Shown one piece after another: positions 7,686-15,192 of a DNA stretch of 51,747 bases (within the stretch, counting starts at the first letter, position 1; every line of letters begins with the position of its first letter). A program made the position numbers and the translations under genes. The DNA comes from Butyrivibrio sp. Lineage in GTDB: Bacteria > Bacillota > Clostridia > Lachnospirales > Lachnospiraceae. The notes below the pieces were generated by a model. The model made no database searches. It was not told where the DNA came from and saw only the letters and a program-made list of their open reading frames with translations. Where the stretch lies: contig JAAVHB010000092.1 of NCBI GenBank assembly GCA_014799955.1, positions 1-51,747 of the forward strand. Direction: 5' to 3'.

Positions 7686-7710
7686 ATTAAAAATGAAAAG
7701 GAGAGATATT

Positions 7711-8259
7711 ATGAACAGAATTATTAAGCCTGTATCGGAGGAGTACAGAAAAGTATCATTGGATTTTACGGAAAAGGTGTTTGCCGAGTTTTGGGATGAG
7801 AAGGAGGGAAGTGAGGTGCGCGCTCTTGTCGAAGAGATAAGGAGCAAAAAATATTATCTGCCGGAGCTTGACCTTATGATGACCGACGAAAACGGGGAAA
7901 TTATAGGATATGTGATGTTTTCAAGATTTCCGCTGGAGGGAAAGCATGAGGACGAATTGCTGCTTTTATCCCCGGCAGCGGTGAAAACAGAGCTTCAAAG
8001 GCGGCATATCTCCAAGGAGCTGATTGAGTACGGATTTTGTCTGGCGAAAAAAATGGGCTTCAAGGCGGTGCTTGTCGAAGGAAATCCGATGAATTACCGC
8101 AGCAGAGGCTTTCGCACCTCCGCCGATTTCGGAATAATTGCGGACGAATCCGTAAAGCTGCCCGATGTTTCGTGCCTTATGGTAAAAGAGCTTGAAAAGG
8201 GCGCGCTTGAAAGCATAAAGGGTGTTGTGAGGTACGATATGTACGATTCGCTGACATAG
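7711..8259 (+). CDS. GNAT family N-acetyltransferase
   Basis: This 182-residue protein looks like a GNAT acetyltransferase of the YhbS type: strand MMTDENGEIIGYVMFSRFPLEG, a strand LLLLSPAAVKTELQRRHISKELIEYGFCLAKKMGFKAVLVEG that fits the acetyl-CoA binding region (the usual R-x-x-G-x-G is replaced by LQRRHIS), and a C-terminal NYRSRGFRTSADFG. The start at 7711 is preferred to ATG 7693 because AAGGAGAG lies between them at the right distance. A long structured leader precedes the gene. Substrate unknown. Confidence 0.8.
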   Translation: MNRIIKPVSEEYRKVSLDFTEKVFAEFWDEKEGSEVRALVEEIRSKKYYLPELDLMMTDENGEIIGYVMFSRFPLEGKHEDELLLLSPAAVKTELQRRHISKELIEYGFCLAKKMGFKAVLVEGNPMNYRSRGFRTSADFGIIADESVKLPDVSCLMVKELEKGALESIKGVVRYDMYDSLT

Positions 8260-8288
8260 CGGGAAACACCGTTCGGCTATACCATTAA

Positions 8289-8305
8289 GCGCCGGAAAAC
8301 GGCGC
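8289..8305 (+). promoter_or_regulatory. Short GC-rich hairpin before the MutS-like gene
   Basis: GCGCCG (8289-8294), loop GAAAA and CGGCGC (8300-8305) form a perfect hairpin 22 bases before the start of the MutS-like gene. It has no T run, so it is not a terminator. Confidence 0.4.
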
Positions 8306-8327
8306 AGAATTAAGGAAAGGGAAAAAA

Positions 8328-10229
8328 ATGGATCAAACGGAAAGAATGCTGGAATTTGACAAAATAAAGGAAATGTGGAGCGCTCTGGCGCTCACGGATG
8401 CGGCAAAAGAAAAAATAAGCAATATGACGTTTTATCTGTCGGAGGGCGAGCTGCGAAAGGAGCTTTGCGACACCACGGACGCCAGAAAGCTGATAGAGGG
8501 AATCGGCAGTCCGCCTTTGCAGAACGTGGAGGAAATAAAGGAAATTACGCTTGCCGCCGATAAGGGAGAGTGTCTGACTCCGTATCAGCTTGAGCGCGTG
8601 GAAAAGGTACTGGCGGCAGTAAAGCGCCTTAAGGATTACCTTTGCCGGGGAAAATCACAGGGCAACCGGCTTGGCTTTTATGAGGAAAATCTTGACGCGC
8701 TTGAGGGACTTAAGGAGGAAATCGGTAATCAGATAAGAAACGGCGAGGTTGACGACTACGCCTCAAAGGAGCTTTCGCAGATAAGAAGCCGGATTGTCAG
8801 ATGCGAGGAGCAGATGAAGCAGAAGGCGGAGCAGATTATGCGTTCAAACAAGGAGTGTATGGCAGACAGCTACTGCACCCTGAGAAACGGAAGAATCTGC
8901 ATTCCCGTAAAAAAGGAATACAAATTTAAGATTTCGGGGAGCGTCATAGACAAATCCTCCACCGGAAACACCCTGTTTATCGAGCCGTCGGGTGTCGCCA
9001 GATATTATGAGGAATTGCAGCTTCTTAAAATCGGCGAGGAAAACGAGGTTTGCCGTATTCTTTATACGCTGAGCGCGTCGGTGGCGGACGCGTGCGAGCC
9101 GTTAAAGCAAAATATAGGCATGATTGAAAAGCTTGACTTCATACTGTCAAAGGGCAAGCTAAGCATTGATCTGGACGCGTCTGAGCCGTCCGTAAACACG
9201 GAGCGCAGAATTGTTTTGAAGGACGCAAGACATCCGCTTATGGACAGGAGCGTAAATGTTCCGCTTTGCTTTGAAATCGGCGGGAGCGTTCACGGCATTA
9301 TAATAACCGGACCGAATACGGGCGGAAAAACAGTTGCGATAAAGACGGTTATGCTGAACTGCATGATGGCGCAGTGCGGGCTTCACGTTGCCTGCAGGGA
9401 GGCGGATATATGCATGAACAGCTCGTATCTTTGCGATATAGGAGACGGACAGAGCCTTTCGGAGAATTTATCGACCTTTTCGGCGCATATTAAAAACGTG
9501 CTGGAGATTCTAAAGGAGGTAAACCGTGACAGCTTTGTGATTATGGATGAACTCGGCTCGGGAACCGACCCCGCCGAGGGCATGGGAATCGCCGTCGCCA
9601 TATTGGAGGAACTGAGAAAAAGCGGCTGTCTTTTTCTCGCGACAACTCATTATCCCGAGGTAAAGGATTACGCCGACAGGACGCGGGAAATCATTAACGC
9701 GAGAATGACCTTTGACAAAACGACGCTTATGCCCACCTACCAGATGGTTATTGGCGAGGCGGGCGAAAGCTGCGCTTTCTATATAGCGGACAGTCTGGGA
9801 ATGCCGGCCGAAATGCTGCAAACCGCAGTCCGCGCCGCCTACGGCGAGTCCGCGCTCGAACGCTACCGTTTCAGGAACGAAAACACATTGGCCGCAAATA
9901 GTGGCGGCGGCAGGATTTCTAAGCTTAAAAAGCCGAAAAACACCGACACGCTTTCCCGGAAGTACAGCCGCGGCGACAGCGTTATGGTTTATCCCGACCA
10001 AAGGATAGGGATTGTGTGCGAGCCGATTAACGAGAAGGGCGTTTTGAGGGTGCAGCTTCCCGACAAAAAAATATGGATTAACCATAAGCGGGTAAAGCTT
10101 CATGTGGCGGCATCCGAACTGTATCCCGAGGACTATGATTTTTCGATTATATTCGATACGGTTGAAAACAGGAAAGCCCGCCACGAAATGGAAAGAAAAT
10201 ACACTGATAAAACTATTGAACATGAGTAA
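8328..10229 (+). CDS. MutS2-like ATPase without Smr nuclease domain
   Basis: This 633-residue protein is a MutS family ATPase of the MutS2-like branch. Residues 1-300 form the core and clamp helices (conserved GRICIPVKKEYK and SSTGNTLFIEPSGV near residues 188-220), and residues 300-520 the ATPase: Walker A GPNTGGKT at 328-335, the Q-loop region DGQSLSENLSTFSAH, and Walker B FVIMDELGSGTDP with Asp 407 and Glu 408. A KOW-like segment (YSRGDSVMVYPDQRIGIV) follows. True MutS2 has about 780 residues and ends in an Smr nuclease; here that domain is absent and a short acidic tail replaces it, so it is a paralogue and probably not a nuclease. Role unknown; binding of branched DNA or collided ribosomes is known for MutS2 itself. 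Confidence 0.87.
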   Translation: MDQTERMLEFDKIKEMWSALALTDAAKEKISNMTFYLSEGELRKELCDTTDARKLIEGIGSPPLQNVEEIKEITLAADKGECLTPYQLERVEKVLAAVKRLKDYLCRGKSQGNRLGFYEENLDALEGLKEEIGNQIRNGEVDDYASKELSQIRSRIVRCEEQMKQKAEQIMRSNKECMADSYCTLRNGRICIPVKKEYKFKISGSVIDKSSTGNTLFIEPSGVARYYEELQLLKIGEENEVCRILYTLSASVADACEPLKQNIGMIEKLDFILSKGKLSIDLDASEPSVNTERRIVLKDARHPLMDRSVNVPLCFEIGGSVHGIIITGPNTGGKTVAIKTVMLNCMMAQCGLHVACREADICMNSSYLCDIGDGQSLSENLSTFSAHIKNVLEILKEVNRDSFVIMDELGSGTDPAEGMGIAVAILEELRKSGCLFLATTHYPEVKDYADRTREIINARMTFDKTTLMPTYQMVIGEAGESCAFYIADSLGMPAEMLQTAVRAAYGESALERYRFRNENTLAANSGGGRISKLKKPKNTDTLSRKYSRGDSVMVYPDQRIGIVCEPINEKGVLRVQLPDKKIWINHKRVKLHVAASELYPEDYDFSIIFDTVENRKARHEMERKYTDKTIEHE

Positions 10230-10280
10230 AGGGAATGCAGGAGGAGATGTACCGTTTTTATTGTAAATTTGCTGAATAAG

Positions 10281-10320
10281 TTGATAATTTCTTACATTTT
10301 AAGTATAATAAAAATGTAAG
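10281..10320 (+). promoter_or_regulatory. Promoter and palindromic operator of AbrB/PIN toxin-antitoxin pair
   Basis: TTGATA (10281-10286), a 17-base spacer and TATAAT (10304-10309) form a near-consensus promoter. A perfect 10-base inverted repeat CTTACATTTT (10291-10300) / AAAATGTAAG (10311-10320) flanks the -10 box, exactly where an autorepressing AbrB/MazE-type antitoxin would bind. The GTAAG half motif recurs just downstream (GTAAGG-TAAGTAAG). Confidence 0.75.
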
Positions 10321-10356
10321 GTAAGTAAGGAAATCAATGATAGGAGGCTATTTATT

Positions 10357-10626
10357 ATGGAATTAGCTAAAGTAACATCAAAAGGTCAGGTTACGATACC
10401 TGTTGCCATAAGAAAATTGCTCGGAATACGTGAAGGCGATAAAATTCTTTTTGTCGAGGACGGTGAAAAAGTGGTTATGATGAACGCTTCGACAAATGCC
10501 TTGTTAAAAGCGCAGAAAGCATTTGAAGGAGTGGCTGAGGAGCTTGGTATAAAAAATGAGCAGGATGTTGTGGAACTTGTAAAAGAAATTCGCGCGGAGC
10601 GGGGAGAGCAATATAAATGCGAATAA
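10357..10626 (+). CDS. AbrB/MazE family antitoxin
   Basis: This 89-residue protein has an N-terminal swapped-hairpin AbrB/SpoVT DNA-binding domain (residues 1-45: ELAKVTSKGQVTIPVAIRKL, GIREGDKILFVEDGEKVVM) and a flexible C-terminal half (46-89) that would wrap the toxin. It overlaps the downstream PIN toxin gene by 10 bases, as is typical for toxin-antitoxin pairs, and likely represses its own promoter through the inverted repeat around the -10 box. ATG is set by TAGGAGG. Confidence 0.9.
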   Translation: MELAKVTSKGQVTIPVAIRKLLGIREGDKILFVEDGEKVVMMNASTNALLKAQKAFEGVAEELGIKNEQDVVELVKEIRAERGEQYKCE

Positions 10627-11087
10627 TGTTTGATACAAATATTTTGATTTCAATGTTGCTTTTTCCGAGCGAAAGGTTTAATCGAATTTTAGATTTTATT
10701 ACAAGAAAGCACAAATTAGTCTTATCTTCTTTTGTAATTGATGAATTATTTGCTGTTGTGGAACGCAAATTTCCTTTAAAAAAGCAGGCGATTGATTCCT
10801 TTTTATCCGATTTGGCATATGAGCTTGTTTACACTCCGCACAACATATCGGGAAATCTCTTTGAAATCAGGGATAAAAATGACTATCCTGTGTTGTATAC
10901 GGCAATCATTGAGAACATAGATATCTTCATTACAGGAGACAAAGATTTTTTGGATGTGGATATTGAAATGCCGGAGATAATGACACCTAAGGATTTTGCG
11001 GAAAAATTTTTGCATGAACATCTAAGAAAGAACCGGAGAATGTATAAATGCATATCAAGACAAAAAGGCGCCGCCAATAACCTTTAA
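10617..11087 (+). CDS. PIN domain toxin (COG1569-type ribonuclease)
   Basis: This is a PIN-fold ribonuclease toxin of the type annotated as toxin-antitoxin component, PIN family. Acidic metal-binding residues fit the family: Asp 6 in MFDTNI, Glu 43 in VIDELF, Asp in DKNDYPVL (about 88) and the pair in TGDKDF (about 107-109). At 156 residues the length is slightly above usual because of a basic tail. It is translated with its antitoxin (10-base overlap). A strong hairpin terminator overlaps its last codons. Confidence 0.88.
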   Translation: MRIMFDTNILISMLLFPSERFNRILDFITRKHKLVLSSFVIDELFAVVERKFPLKKQAIDSFLSDLAYELVYTPHNISGNLFEIRDKNDYPVLYTAIIENIDIFITGDKDFLDVDIEMPEIMTPKDFAEKFLHEHLRKNRRMYKCISRQKGAANNL

Positions 11088-11108
11088 TCGGTTATCTGAC
11101 GGTGCCTT
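11065..11108. terminator. Bidirectional terminator between convergent genes
   Basis: A long hairpin pairs AAGGCGCCG and AATAACC with GGTTAT and ACGGTGCCTT. It lies between the PIN toxin gene (plus) and a GNAT gene (minus). The T run is best on the minus strand (CCTTTTTG); on the plus strand it is weaker. Confidence 0.75.
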
Positions 11109-11122
11109 GAATTTGTTTACTT

Positions 11123-11563
11123 TTACAAAGTAAATTCATAGATGCATTTTTCAAATTCGCCATCGTCACGCATATCATTTCCTTCCGGAAGTTCTGTTAT
11201 TTCCAATAATTTACCGCCGGCGTATTCGCACGTTTTTCTTGAAGCATAGTTGTCGGGATTACAGGTTATGTATAAATATTCCATATTATGTTTTCTGGCA
11301 AGTTGAAATAATAGCAGGCAGGCTTTACCGGCATAATGGTTTCCTCTGTATTCCGGAAAAACCGTATATCCGATGTGTCCGCCGTAATAAAGATTGTCAT
11401 TATACCCGATTCTTAAGTCACATTTTCCCATTTCGGCGCCATTGGGACTGCTGATTATAAAATGATAGGCAGGAACCCAATTTCTTTTTTCATCCCCATC
11501 GACGGTTTTCTCCAACAGTAATTGTATTTCGTCATTCTTTAAAAACGCGGTATCTAAAAACAT
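11123..11563 (-). CDS. GNAT family N-acetyltransferase
   Basis: This 146-residue GNAT enzyme has the strand GGHIGYTVFPEYRGNHYAGKACLLLFQLARKH, containing the acetyl-CoA loop R-G-N-H-Y-A at about residues 73-78, and a C-terminal motif NPDNYASRKTCEYAGGKLLE. It is the third gene of a minus-strand operon after the XRE regulator and the C39-like protease gene; its ATG lies three bases after the stop of the protease gene. Substrate unknown. Confidence 0.88.
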   Translation of the reverse strand: MFLDTAFLKNDEIQLLLEKTVDGDEKRNWVPAYHFIISSPNGAEMGKCDLRIGYNDNLYYGGHIGYTVFPEYRGNHYAGKACLLLFQLARKHNMEYLYITCNPDNYASRKTCEYAGGKLLEITELPEGNDMRDDGEFEKCIYEFTL

Positions 11564-11566
11564 ACT

Positions 11567-11926
11567 TTACTCCTTATAAATTCCCAGAAATGATGTGATT
11601 TTGCCGTGAGTATATTCCCTCTCGATTAAGCCGAATTCAGGGTCATAATATTTGCCGTTATAGAACAGTACCCAATGAGTATATCCGCCGTTTGCATGAA
11701 CGGTTAAAATGGAATACCTGTAAGGCTCAGGATTTTTCTTTGATATACGTGTATTCTTTTCGGCATGGGGAATTTCGTATTTATCGAGTATTTCTATAAG
11801 CTGCCCGATACTGGTTGGACCGTTTGTTTTCATATCCTTAATCACATCATTTATGTCTTTGCCGGTAATCATTGCGATACATGCCTGTCCGCACGTTTCA
11901 AAGGTTGGCTGTTTAATTAATTCCAT
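11567..11926 (-). CDS. C39-like cysteine peptidase family protein
   Basis: This 119-residue protein looks like a minimal C39-type papain-fold protein: QPTFETCGQACIAMITG at residues 6-22 holds the nucleophilic Cys in the CGQAC box, and THWVLFYNGKYYDP near residue 87 holds the catalytic His with the following Asp. C39 domains normally cleave double-glycine leader peptides inside bacteriocin exporters; this one stands alone with no membrane segment, so the substrate is unknown. The start at 11926 is preferred because GGAGGAG lies six bases upstream. Middle gene of a three-gene operon with an XRE regulator and a GNAT gene. Confidence 0.72.
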   Translation of the reverse strand: MELIKQPTFETCGQACIAMITGKDINDVIKDMKTNGPTSIGQLIEILDKYEIPHAEKNTRISKKNPEPYRYSILTVHANGGYTHWVLFYNGKYYDPEFGLIEREYTHGKITSFLGIYKE

Positions 11927-11955
11927 AATTTCTCCTCCGTTCAAATCAGACCGTA

Positions 11956-12693
11956 TTATGAAAAATCCGTATGCAGGATTCCTCCTGTTACTGCATTTAC
12001 GTGAACAAACACATCCATATAAGTAATTCCATCCTTATCGTACACATACTCATAGTAAGACAATATATTGTCCTCCGGTTTTTCTTTAAAACCTTTTGCA
12101 CCCAAATACCGCATAATTATTTTGTATGCGTTGGGAATGCGCTCAAAAGCGTTTTTAAACGGTTCGCGTATCGAAATTACCGCATAATCGGCTTCCTTTT
12201 GCTCCGCAATCTCCACTCCCGGATATGCTGCTTCAAAATCCTGCGGCAGAATATAGGCAGCCACATAACCTTGCAGACCGAACCTGTTTTTTTGTTCTGA
12301 AGACACATACGGAAAATCCCACCCTATCCTTTTGGCGTTTTTATCGAATGCCAGAAGTCCGGAATCTGCCGCCCACCGTTCTAAATATGTGTTTACATCA
12401 TTTTCCGGCTGTGGCGAAATCATCACATAACGCGCCATTTTGAACGGCGGAACTGTTTCAATTCTCACTTCGGAATAAATATTCTCATTTTCCGTTAAGT
12501 TTTTTCTTACCAGTTCGTCCAATTTGCATGAGAAAAATTCACATATCTCAACTAATTTATCCAATTCCGGGACAGCGTCGCCCGATTCCCATTTTGTAAC
12601 CGTTTGGCGTGATACTGCCATGTGTTCCGCAAAACCTTCCTGTGTGATTTTCTTCTGCTTCCTCAGATACCGGATATTTTTTCCTAAATTCAT
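11956..12693 (-). CDS. XRE family regulator with GyrI-like effector-binding domain
   Basis: This 245-residue regulator has an XRE helix-turn-helix at residues 1-60 (NIRYLRKQKKITQEGFAEHM, VSRQTVTKWESGDAVPEL) and a C-terminal GyrI-like/AraC effector-binding domain from about residue 85 (PPFKMARYVMIS, then ADYAVISIREPFKNAFERIPNAYKIIMRYL). Such fusions are usually ligand-responsive. The start at 12693 fits the N-terminus of the family; an in-frame upstream codon at 12720 adds nine residues and is less likely. It leads an operon with the C39-like and GNAT genes, so it may control them. Confidence 0.85.
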   Translation of the reverse strand: MNLGKNIRYLRKQKKITQEGFAEHMAVSRQTVTKWESGDAVPELDKLVEICEFFSCKLDELVRKNLTENENIYSEVRIETVPPFKMARYVMISPQPENDVNTYLERWAADSGLLAFDKNAKRIGWDFPYVSSEQKNRFGLQGYVAAYILPQDFEAAYPGVEIAEQKEADYAVISIREPFKNAFERIPNAYKIIMRYLGAKGFKEKPEDNILSYYEYVYDKDGITYMDVFVHVNAVTGGILHTDFS

Positions 12694-12807
12694 TTTTTTG
12701 CCCCCAAATCCTACTCCCAATATATATCATAAAACAGCGAAAAACCACCAATTATTGTCTGCTTTTTAATTCCGGAATGTAAACTGCCGGTATACATTTA
12801 TTTTTCC

Positions 12808-13641
12808 TTAAAGCCGCTCCAGAAGCTTTTCGTAAATTTTCAAATCGCTGTCCTTAAAGACATTAAAAATAATCCGCTCCGGACAGTCGTCGTGCGTTTT
12901 CAAAAAATGCGTCACTGTTTCCAATGCGATTTCTGCCGCCTTTTCGTTCGGGAAATGAAATTCTCCCGTTGAGATACAGCAGAACGCGACGGATTTGATG
13001 CTGTTTTCCGCACAGCATTTAAGAACACTTTCATAGCAGTTCTGCAAATCAAGACAGAGAGCGTCATTCAGCTTGCTGTATACAATGGGTCCGACCGTGT
13101 GAATCACATAATCGCAGGGAAGATTATAGGCTTTTGTTAAGGTGGCGGTGCCCGTCGGTTCCTCATAGCCACTGCCGTACTTTATGCGTCTGTGGTGCAT
13201 AATACGGCTGCATTCCGCGCGAAGCTGCATACCTGCCGCAGTGTGGATTGCATTGTCAATACACCCGTGGCACGGCACAAAGCAGCCGAGCATCTGCGAG
13301 TTGGCGGCATTCACAATTGCGCCGACCTTAAGCCTTGTTATATCGCCCTGCCAGAGCGATATTTTTTCCGCAAAAGGAGCTTTGCTGTCAAACTGCTCCT
13401 TTACGGTCGGAATATCCGATAAGGCTACGGTGCCCTTTGCCTGCAGCGCTTCCCGAAGGTAACCGTCCTGCAAGGCGCTCAATTCTTCGGAAAGCTCCCT
13501 AGGCATACGGATATTCATGAGAGAGCGGATTGCGTTTTTCTTTTCCGTCTGACTGTATCCGCTTGTTTCAAGGTTTCGGTATTCGACGGAATCTTCCTTT
13601 AATTTGTCCAAAAAAAGATTCGTCAATTCGTTTGCGTTCAT
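12808..13641 (-). CDS. Zinc-dependent macrodomain protein-ADP-ribose hydrolase
   Basis: This 277-residue protein is a macrodomain hydrolase of the protein-ADP-ribose hydrolase family, which removes ADP-ribose from modified proteins. Residues 1-80 are the helical N-terminal extension of that family. The macrodomain starts near 90 with WQGDITRLKVGAIVNAAN (ADP-ribose binding), followed by CFVPCHGCIDNAIHTAAG (120-137), where Cys 120, His 125 and Cys 127 fit the zinc site of the zinc-dependent subgroup. The C-terminus has the phosphate loop CCISTGEFHFPNEKAAEIAL. The ATG at 13641 overlaps the TGA of an upstream short frame (ATGA), suggesting translational coupling. SirTM or lipoate genes that often accompany this type are not next to it. 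Confidence 0.85.
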   Translation of the reverse strand: MNANELTNLFLDKLKEDSVEYRNLETSGYSQTEKKNAIRSLMNIRMPRELSEELSALQDGYLREALQAKGTVALSDIPTVKEQFDSKAPFAEKISLWQGDITRLKVGAIVNAANSQMLGCFVPCHGCIDNAIHTAAGMQLRAECSRIMHHRRIKYGSGYEEPTGTATLTKAYNLPCDYVIHTVGPIVYSKLNDALCLDLQNCYESVLKCCAENSIKSVAFCCISTGEFHFPNEKAAEIALETVTHFLKTHDDCPERIIFNVFKDSDLKIYEKLLERL

Positions 13642-13765
13642 TTCAGACACGTCCCTTCTGCAAGCCGACTGTATAAATCCGATACCGAATCCGCCATATC
13701 GCCGCCTATGCTGATTGCTCTCGTTCCGAAGCTTTCCGATCCGATTTTTTATCAATTTGCTTCAT
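13638..13765 (-). pseudogene. Short upstream frame with a shift in an A6 run, coupled to macrodomain gene
   Basis: An ATG at 13765 (minus strand) follows aaggttgag and opens a frame that stops after 19 codons. A shift by -1 at the A6 run (plus-strand T6 at 13745-13750) would instead read a 42-residue peptide, with the centre AISIGGDMADSVSDLYSRL, ending at a TGA that overlaps the macrodomain start as ATGA. It may be a disrupted small gene, the tail of a lost gene, or a slippage-controlled leader. No homologue was recognised. Confidence 0.4.
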
Positions 13766-13803
13766 GATTTCTCAACCTTTTTTCAAAGCTGCGCTATACG
13801 AAT

Positions 13804-13839
13804 AGTCTACACTGTTTTTATGTAATGTCAACGGTTACA
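13804..13839 (-). promoter_or_regulatory. Promoter of macrodomain gene with imperfect palindrome
   Basis: On the minus strand TTGACA (13831-13826), a 16-base spacer and TAGACT (13809-13804) stand about 40 bases before the ATG at 13765. The plus-strand sequence TGTCAACGGTTACA (13826-13839) is an imperfect palindrome over the -35 box and could bind a repressor. Confidence 0.6.
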
Positions 13840-13914
13840 GTTTACGCCCGGCTTTTAAAAGCCTTTATAAGATTAAAGAAAACAATTATAATATTTTTAT
13901 AAAAAAATTTCTGA

Positions 13915-13942
13915 AATAAGCGCACATTTGCGCGTTATTTTT
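13915..13942 (+). terminator. Attenuator-like hairpin before the sigma factor operon
   Basis: AATAAGCGCA (13915-13924) pairs with TGCGC and TTATT (13929-13939) with one bulged base, followed by TTT. It ends about 16 bases before the SD of the sigma factor gene, so it may act as an attenuator. Confidence 0.45.
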
Positions 13943-13971
13943 CGTTACACATTACGGAAGGAGGTTTTTAG

Positions 13972-14436
13972 GTGGATTATAAGGAGCAGTACAATAAAAT
14001 ATACCGATACTGTTATTTCAGGCTGCGGCACAGGGAGAGCGCCGAGGATATCACACAGGAAACCTTTCTTCAGTATCTGAAGCATCCGGAATACGGGGGA
14101 GCGGGGGAGCCGCTTAAAATATTATATACAATCGCGAGGAATCTTTGCATCGACGAGTTGCGGCGCGGCAGCAGGATAAATCTTGTGTCGCAGGATGGGA
14201 TTGCGGAGTGTGCGGGAGATTCGCCGAACGAGGAGAATATCATCCTTCAGACGCGGTTACGGGAGGCAATGGGTGCGCTTGAGGAGGCGGAGCGCGAAAT
14301 TGTTTTCCTGAGGATTGTGAATGAGGTGCCCGCGGCGGTAATCGGGAGGCTGCTCGGAATATCAAGATTTGCCGTTTACCGCAGATGTGAGCGGGCTTTG
14401 AAGCTTTTGAGAAAAGAAATGGAGGCGGATTTATGA
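13972..14436 (+). CDS. ECF-like RNA polymerase sigma factor
   Basis: This 154-residue protein is a two-domain sigma-70 family factor of the extracytoplasmic-function type. Region 2 is at residues 1-65 (YNKIYRYCYFRLRHRESAEDITQETFLQYL, then ARNLCIDELRR) and region 4 at about 95-150 (LEEAEREIVFLRIVNEVPAAVIGRLLGISRFAVYRRCERALKLLRKEM). The start is GTG behind AAGGAGG with a seven-base gap. It overlaps the next gene by four bases (ATGA). It leads an operon with a membrane protein and an ABC exporter, a layout common in Firmicutes for envelope stress or antimicrobial resistance; no classical anti-sigma factor is seen. Confidence 0.88.
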   Translation: MDYKEQYNKIYRYCYFRLRHRESAEDITQETFLQYLKHPEYGGAGEPLKILYTIARNLCIDELRRGSRINLVSQDGIAECAGDSPNEENIILQTRLREAMGALEEAEREIVFLRIVNEVPAAVIGRLLGISRFAVYRRCERALKLLRKEMEADL

Positions 14437-15146
14437 GACTACCCAAAAAAGAGCTTATAAAAAATCTTAAGCTCGCGTATGAGGCTCCTGAGCCGGAAAA
14501 AAGAGACGAATTCTGCCAGAGGTTTGACAGTCAGTATATATCGATGGGGCGTTTTTTTCTGACGCAGATACCGTATATCAGAAAATGGTCGTGGATTATT
14601 TCTACCTTAATATTCGGAATCGGCGTGTTTGTAAGCGTATTCGTGAAGGACTGGGCGGTATGGGTGGTTTCGGCGTTTGCTCCGATTCTGGCGCTGACAA
14701 TGCTTATTGAAAATGCCAAGTCGAGTTCCTGCAATATGGATGAGCTGGAATGCGCGACAAGATTTTCGTTAAAATCGCTTTTGTTCGCGAGAATGACGGT
14801 ACTGTCTGTTTTTCACGGAATCGTTATGGCGGCGCTTATTCCGCTGTGTGTCTTAAAAAGCGCGATGCCCGTGCTTACGGGCGGACTGTATATTCTGCTC
14901 CCGTATTTTCTCACGGTTTTTTGCGGGGCTGTTTTGCTCAGGAAAATACACAGGAGGGAGAGTATGAGTATCTGTATCGGAATCCCCGTGCTGATCAGCT
15001 TTTTAATGATTATTACAAGGTATATGTGCGCATTTTTGTATGAGCAGGAAAGCGTGAAATGGTGGGCGCTTGCCCTTGCCGTTCTGGCGGCGGCTTCGGT
15101 GAGGGAGTGGATTTTATATATAGGACGGAACACCGTCCGGATATAA
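14433..15146 (+). CDS. Six-helix membrane protein of sigma factor/ABC operon
   Basis: This 237-residue protein has a 45-residue cytoplasmic N-terminus rich in charged residues and then about six transmembrane segments (for example around residues 48-68, 70-90, 115-138, 142-162, 175-195 and 205-225). It is not recognised as a known family. The four-base overlap with the sigma factor gene and the position before an ABC transporter suggest that it either senses the signal and holds the sigma factor, as an unconventional anti-sigma factor, or is an extra subunit of the transporter. Both are inferences from position. Confidence 0.7.
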   Translation: MRLPKKELIKNLKLAYEAPEPEKRDEFCQRFDSQYISMGRFFLTQIPYIRKWSWIISTLIFGIGVFVSVFVKDWAVWVVSAFAPILALTMLIENAKSSSCNMDELECATRFSLKSLLFARMTVLSVFHGIVMAALIPLCVLKSAMPVLTGGLYILLPYFLTVFCGAVLLRKIHRRESMSICIGIPVLISFLMIITRYMCAFLYEQESVKWWALALAVLAAASVREWILYIGRNTVRI

Positions 15147-15192
15147 CAGTTACGCGCGGGAAACGGCGCGGCATCAAGGAGGAAAGAGTATT

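Larger units (their letters stand above)
7233..7692 (+). ncRNA. Structured untranslated region, candidate small RNA or long leader
   Basis: Between the strong promoter at 7204-7232 and the acetyltransferase at 7711 there is no convincing gene. A 12-codon frame at 7263-7301 has GGAGG eight bases before its ATG, but looks like a leader or remnant. Two terminator-like hairpins (7427-7455 and 7559-7598) and two more strong stems (7610-7645 and 7655-7685) follow. Either a small RNA of about 210 nucleotides is made and ended at the first terminator, or the region is a long regulated leader of the acetyltransferase. No known riboswitch family was recognised. Confidence 0.4.

Noticed and set aside
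7233-7692. Known riboswitch, 6S, SRP RNA or tmRNA in the structured region
   Set aside because: No conserved core of these RNAs could be matched by eye; left as unassigned structure.
9510-10223. Long minus-strand frame of 237 codons opposite the MutS-like gene
   Set aside because: It is a shadow of the ATPase codons: no recognisable motif, and the plus frame has intact Walker A and B.
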